Below are positions 61,715 to 64,000 of a stretch of DNA of 64,000 nucleotides, piece by piece. Location of the stretch: positions 35,981,866-36,045,865 of the forward strand of contig NC_049907.1 of assembly GCF_001411555.2 (NCBI RefSeq), given 5' to 3'. This stretch comes from Juglans regia. Its lineage: Eukaryota > Streptophyta > Magnoliopsida > Fagales > Juglandaceae. Position 1 is the first letter of the stretch. Each line of letters starts with the position of its first letter. Below the pieces are notes generated by a model. It searched no databases and had not been told where the DNA came from. It was given only the letters and a program-made list of their open reading frames with translations. The translations under genes were made by a program, and so were the position numbers.

Positions 61715-64000
61715 TCAACCAGATTTTTCCCAACTACATTGACTCTCAATCACTGAAATGTCAAATTGTGGGCTAGGCAAGCTATCCAGTTGGGTTCCAT
61801 CTATCTCAAGTTGCATCTGTGAACGTAATATAGACAATTAAAAACAAACATAATATAACAAATTCAAGATAAAATGATGGAATAAATCAAGATTAAGTAC
61901 ACTTTCTTGAGTCTCAAGCACTGCAACGTCAAACTGGGTTCCACTTGACTCCAACACTTCGACAGTGTCTTGGGGTGGCTAACAATAGATAAAAAAAAAA
62001 AAAAAAATTAGAGAAAAGTAACCCGTAGGACACAATTAACACATGCTCACCACCAGTACTAATTACCATCACATTACAAGATCTTGTACAAAAATAAAAG
62101 CATGTAAAAAGAAAGCCTGCCCGAGAAGAATTAAGTAGCACCTACAATATACAATAACCAACACAACAAAGATAAATGCCAATTTGCTAACATAACAAGT
62201 GAGTGATTCAATAGCCAATTTAAACTACATTGAGTCTAAAAAATAAAAGGGTTTATTAGAGAAAAACCAAGCCAAGAAAAGAGCTCACACAAAGTGATCA
62301 ACCTAAACAGCCACTACAAGAAAAATTTTTTGTTTGGTGATCAATATCTCTGAATTCAACAAGACAAAAAGTTTTTATTTATTTTAAAAACTGTTATAAA
62401 TCATATAATTTGTACAAGTATAATAACCCAATATATTTTAAAGGCAATAATAGGTATGTAACCTGAAAGGGAGCACTCTCTTCATTCCTAACAACTGTTT
62501 GGCCAAATAAATTCCTGTAAGTGTCAACAACTTCGCTATCTCTTCCACGCGGCTACGAAATGGAGGAAACACCATATTACATCTAACAAACAATTACACA
62601 AGATAAATGGCTAATACATAGACTACAAAGTTACACTGAGTTTACCTGTTTACGTTTTCCCTTCTGAGCATCTTTCTTTATCGTGGGTTTGCGCACTCTC
62701 TCAATCATTGATTTTTTTCGGAGAGATGGTGGTCTGCCTTTACCTCTCACAACATGGGGGCTGAGTGTCTTCTTCGAACTCCCAACAGTATTTGCATCAA
62801 CAATTGTAACTGCAACATTGGAACCAGTTTGTTGTGATGGCTTGTTGGTGCAGTAGACCTCGTTCATTGCAATTAACTTGGCAATCATATCCTCAGCATG
62901 GTCATCACATGATGCTGCATTGGTTGCCACGTTGTAACACAATTTGATTATACGTGCATATCTGCTCACTTCTGGCCTCGCATCAGCTACATCATAATTA
63001 CTTTTCATAACAGTGTATCTCCTTTTTATGTCCTTTCTCCATCGATCCAATATATACTTCTCTGGCACATCATGAACATGATTCATTTTGAAAATGACTA
63101 ATACATGTGTACATAGGATCCCTCTCATCTCAAACAATCCACAGGAACACTTGGCCTCGCACGTAGTCTCATTAAAGTACACACAATGGGTAATCTCCTT
63201 GATGAAACCATCAACACGAACTTCATCTTCTACATGATATATTGCAATTACACCATCCTTTTGGTGTAAAATTGGAAGACAACCAAGCATCTTCATTATC
63301 TCCTGCTGAACTTCTCTAAATTTAGAGTTCGTGTACAATTCCTGAAATATCTTTTCAAGTGGATTGACTGACACCACGGGTATTGTGACATTAAATGAGT
63401 GGAAGTCCGCCCCATTTTCATTCTCAATCTTCTTCTTTAACGCATTATCGTATTGATCGACAAACTCTTTTAAATTTGTCCTAGCATGAACATACCCATC
63501 AAAGAAAGCATTCATGCTCTCACTTCGTTGGGTTGTACTCATTCCAGCCCAGAACACATCTTTCAGGAATACAGGTGCCCAATACGTACGCTCCGTGTAT
63601 AAACTCTGCAACCAGGCATTCTCCTGCAAGTTGTATGTCGTAATTAACAATTCCCAACATTTCTCAAATTCTTCAATTGTTTGAGAATCATACACACACT
63701 TTAACAACTGACTTTTCAACCCAGTTTTGTATGCACCATGTGAACCGAGCTTCTCAGGTACTTTCTTCAAAATGTGCCAAAGGCAGAATCTATGTCGGGT
63801 GTTTGGAAAGACGATAGCAATGGCATTTTTCATTGCTCTATCTTGGTCTGTGATGATGGCATTCGGAGCTTTACCTTCCATACAATTCAACCAAGTTTGG
63901 AACAACCATGTAAACGTTTCTGTATCTTCACTAGAGATCAATCCTGCTCCCAAAAGGATTGACTGACCATGGTGATTTACACCCACAAATGGTGCAAATG
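61715..64000 (-). CDS. FAR1-RELATED SEQUENCE (FRS) protein, 3' part, runs off the window
   Basis: The main exon (64000-62646, minus strand) continues the frame beyond the window edge. The MULE transposase-derived domain is clear (GVNHHGQSILLGAGLISSED, NAIITDQDRAMKNAIAIVFP, HRFCLWHILKKVPEKLG, STTQRSESMNAFFDGYV), then a SWIM zinc finger (CSCGLFEMRGILCTH), then a basic tail (RGKGRPPSLRKKSMIERVRK). The exon ends at a GT donor after KGKRKQ; without splicing, only four more codons precede a stop. A second exon at 62552-62463 (PRGRDSEVVDTYRNLFGQTV) is in phase and has AG/GT borders; a third at 61978-61906 gives PPQDTVEVLESSGTQFDVAV. A last exon-like frame (61816-61715, QLEIDGTQLDSLPSPQFDIS) is not in phase with the obvious third donor, so the C-terminus is uncertain. 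FRS proteins are domesticated transposases acting as nuclear transcription factors in light signalling. Confidence 0.8.

Noticed and set aside
1..64000. CRISPR arrays, bacterial operons, riboswitches
   Set aside because: The sequence is plant nuclear DNA; tandem repeats here lack unique spacers and the coding genes have introns.

Overview
The window is nuclear DNA of a flowering plant. Genes are split by many introns, and transposable elements fill much of the sequence: a Tat-type Ty3/gypsy retrotransposon, hAT elements, an L1-type LINE, a SINE and small MITEs. The cellular proteins are plant families (DUF1749 hydrolase, DedA/TVP38, FAR1-related). One MITE family, built on GAGATGAGATG or GAGTTGAGTTG ends and a GTTGAATTGTTTATTATATTTT-like core, recurs at least six times. 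I associate it with woody eudicots of the Fagales/Juglandaceae type, but that placement is weakly supported.

Layout. 1-14832 is mostly one degraded retrotransposon on the minus strand: LTRs at 14295-14832 and 47-434, gag-protease-RT-RNase H-integrase remnants between 14.2 and 9.7 kb, a roughly 114-bp tandem array, and an extra ORF on the opposite strand (1.1-3.7 kb) with its own TATA box. A 3843-bp hAT transposon (5331-9173, perfect 8-bp target duplication) sits inside the array. 14.8-19.3 kb is a decayed gap holding a receptor-kinase PAN-domain fragment and several local duplications. 19470-31672 is a nine-exon alpha/beta-hydrolase (DUF1749) gene whose 7.1-kb fifth intron carries a LINE with an intact ORF2. 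37459-39297 is an intronless coding region for a Golgi-type SGNH/PC-esterase-like membrane protein. 40622-46223 is a second hAT element, split by a 1.66-kb solo-LTR-like insertion and carrying a large direct/inverted repeat near its 5' end. 46926-55013 is a nine-exon DedA/TVP38 (SNARE-associated Golgi) membrane protein gene with a hAT-type MITE and a SINE in its introns. 57045-57551 is an intronless gene of unknown function. 59151-61100 holds a doubtful gene. 61.7-64.0 kb is the 3' part of a FAR1-RELATED SEQUENCE gene on the minus strand, running off the window.

The cellular genes do not form an operon or an evident pathway. They are independent housekeeping or regulatory loci separated by repeats. 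The reconstructed spliced frames of the hydrolase (350 codons plus stop) and the DedA protein (274 codons plus stop) close exactly, with GT-AG at every intron, so both look functional. The two transposases and the retrotransposon proteins are broken; the LINE ORF2 is the only mobile-element protein that is still fully open.
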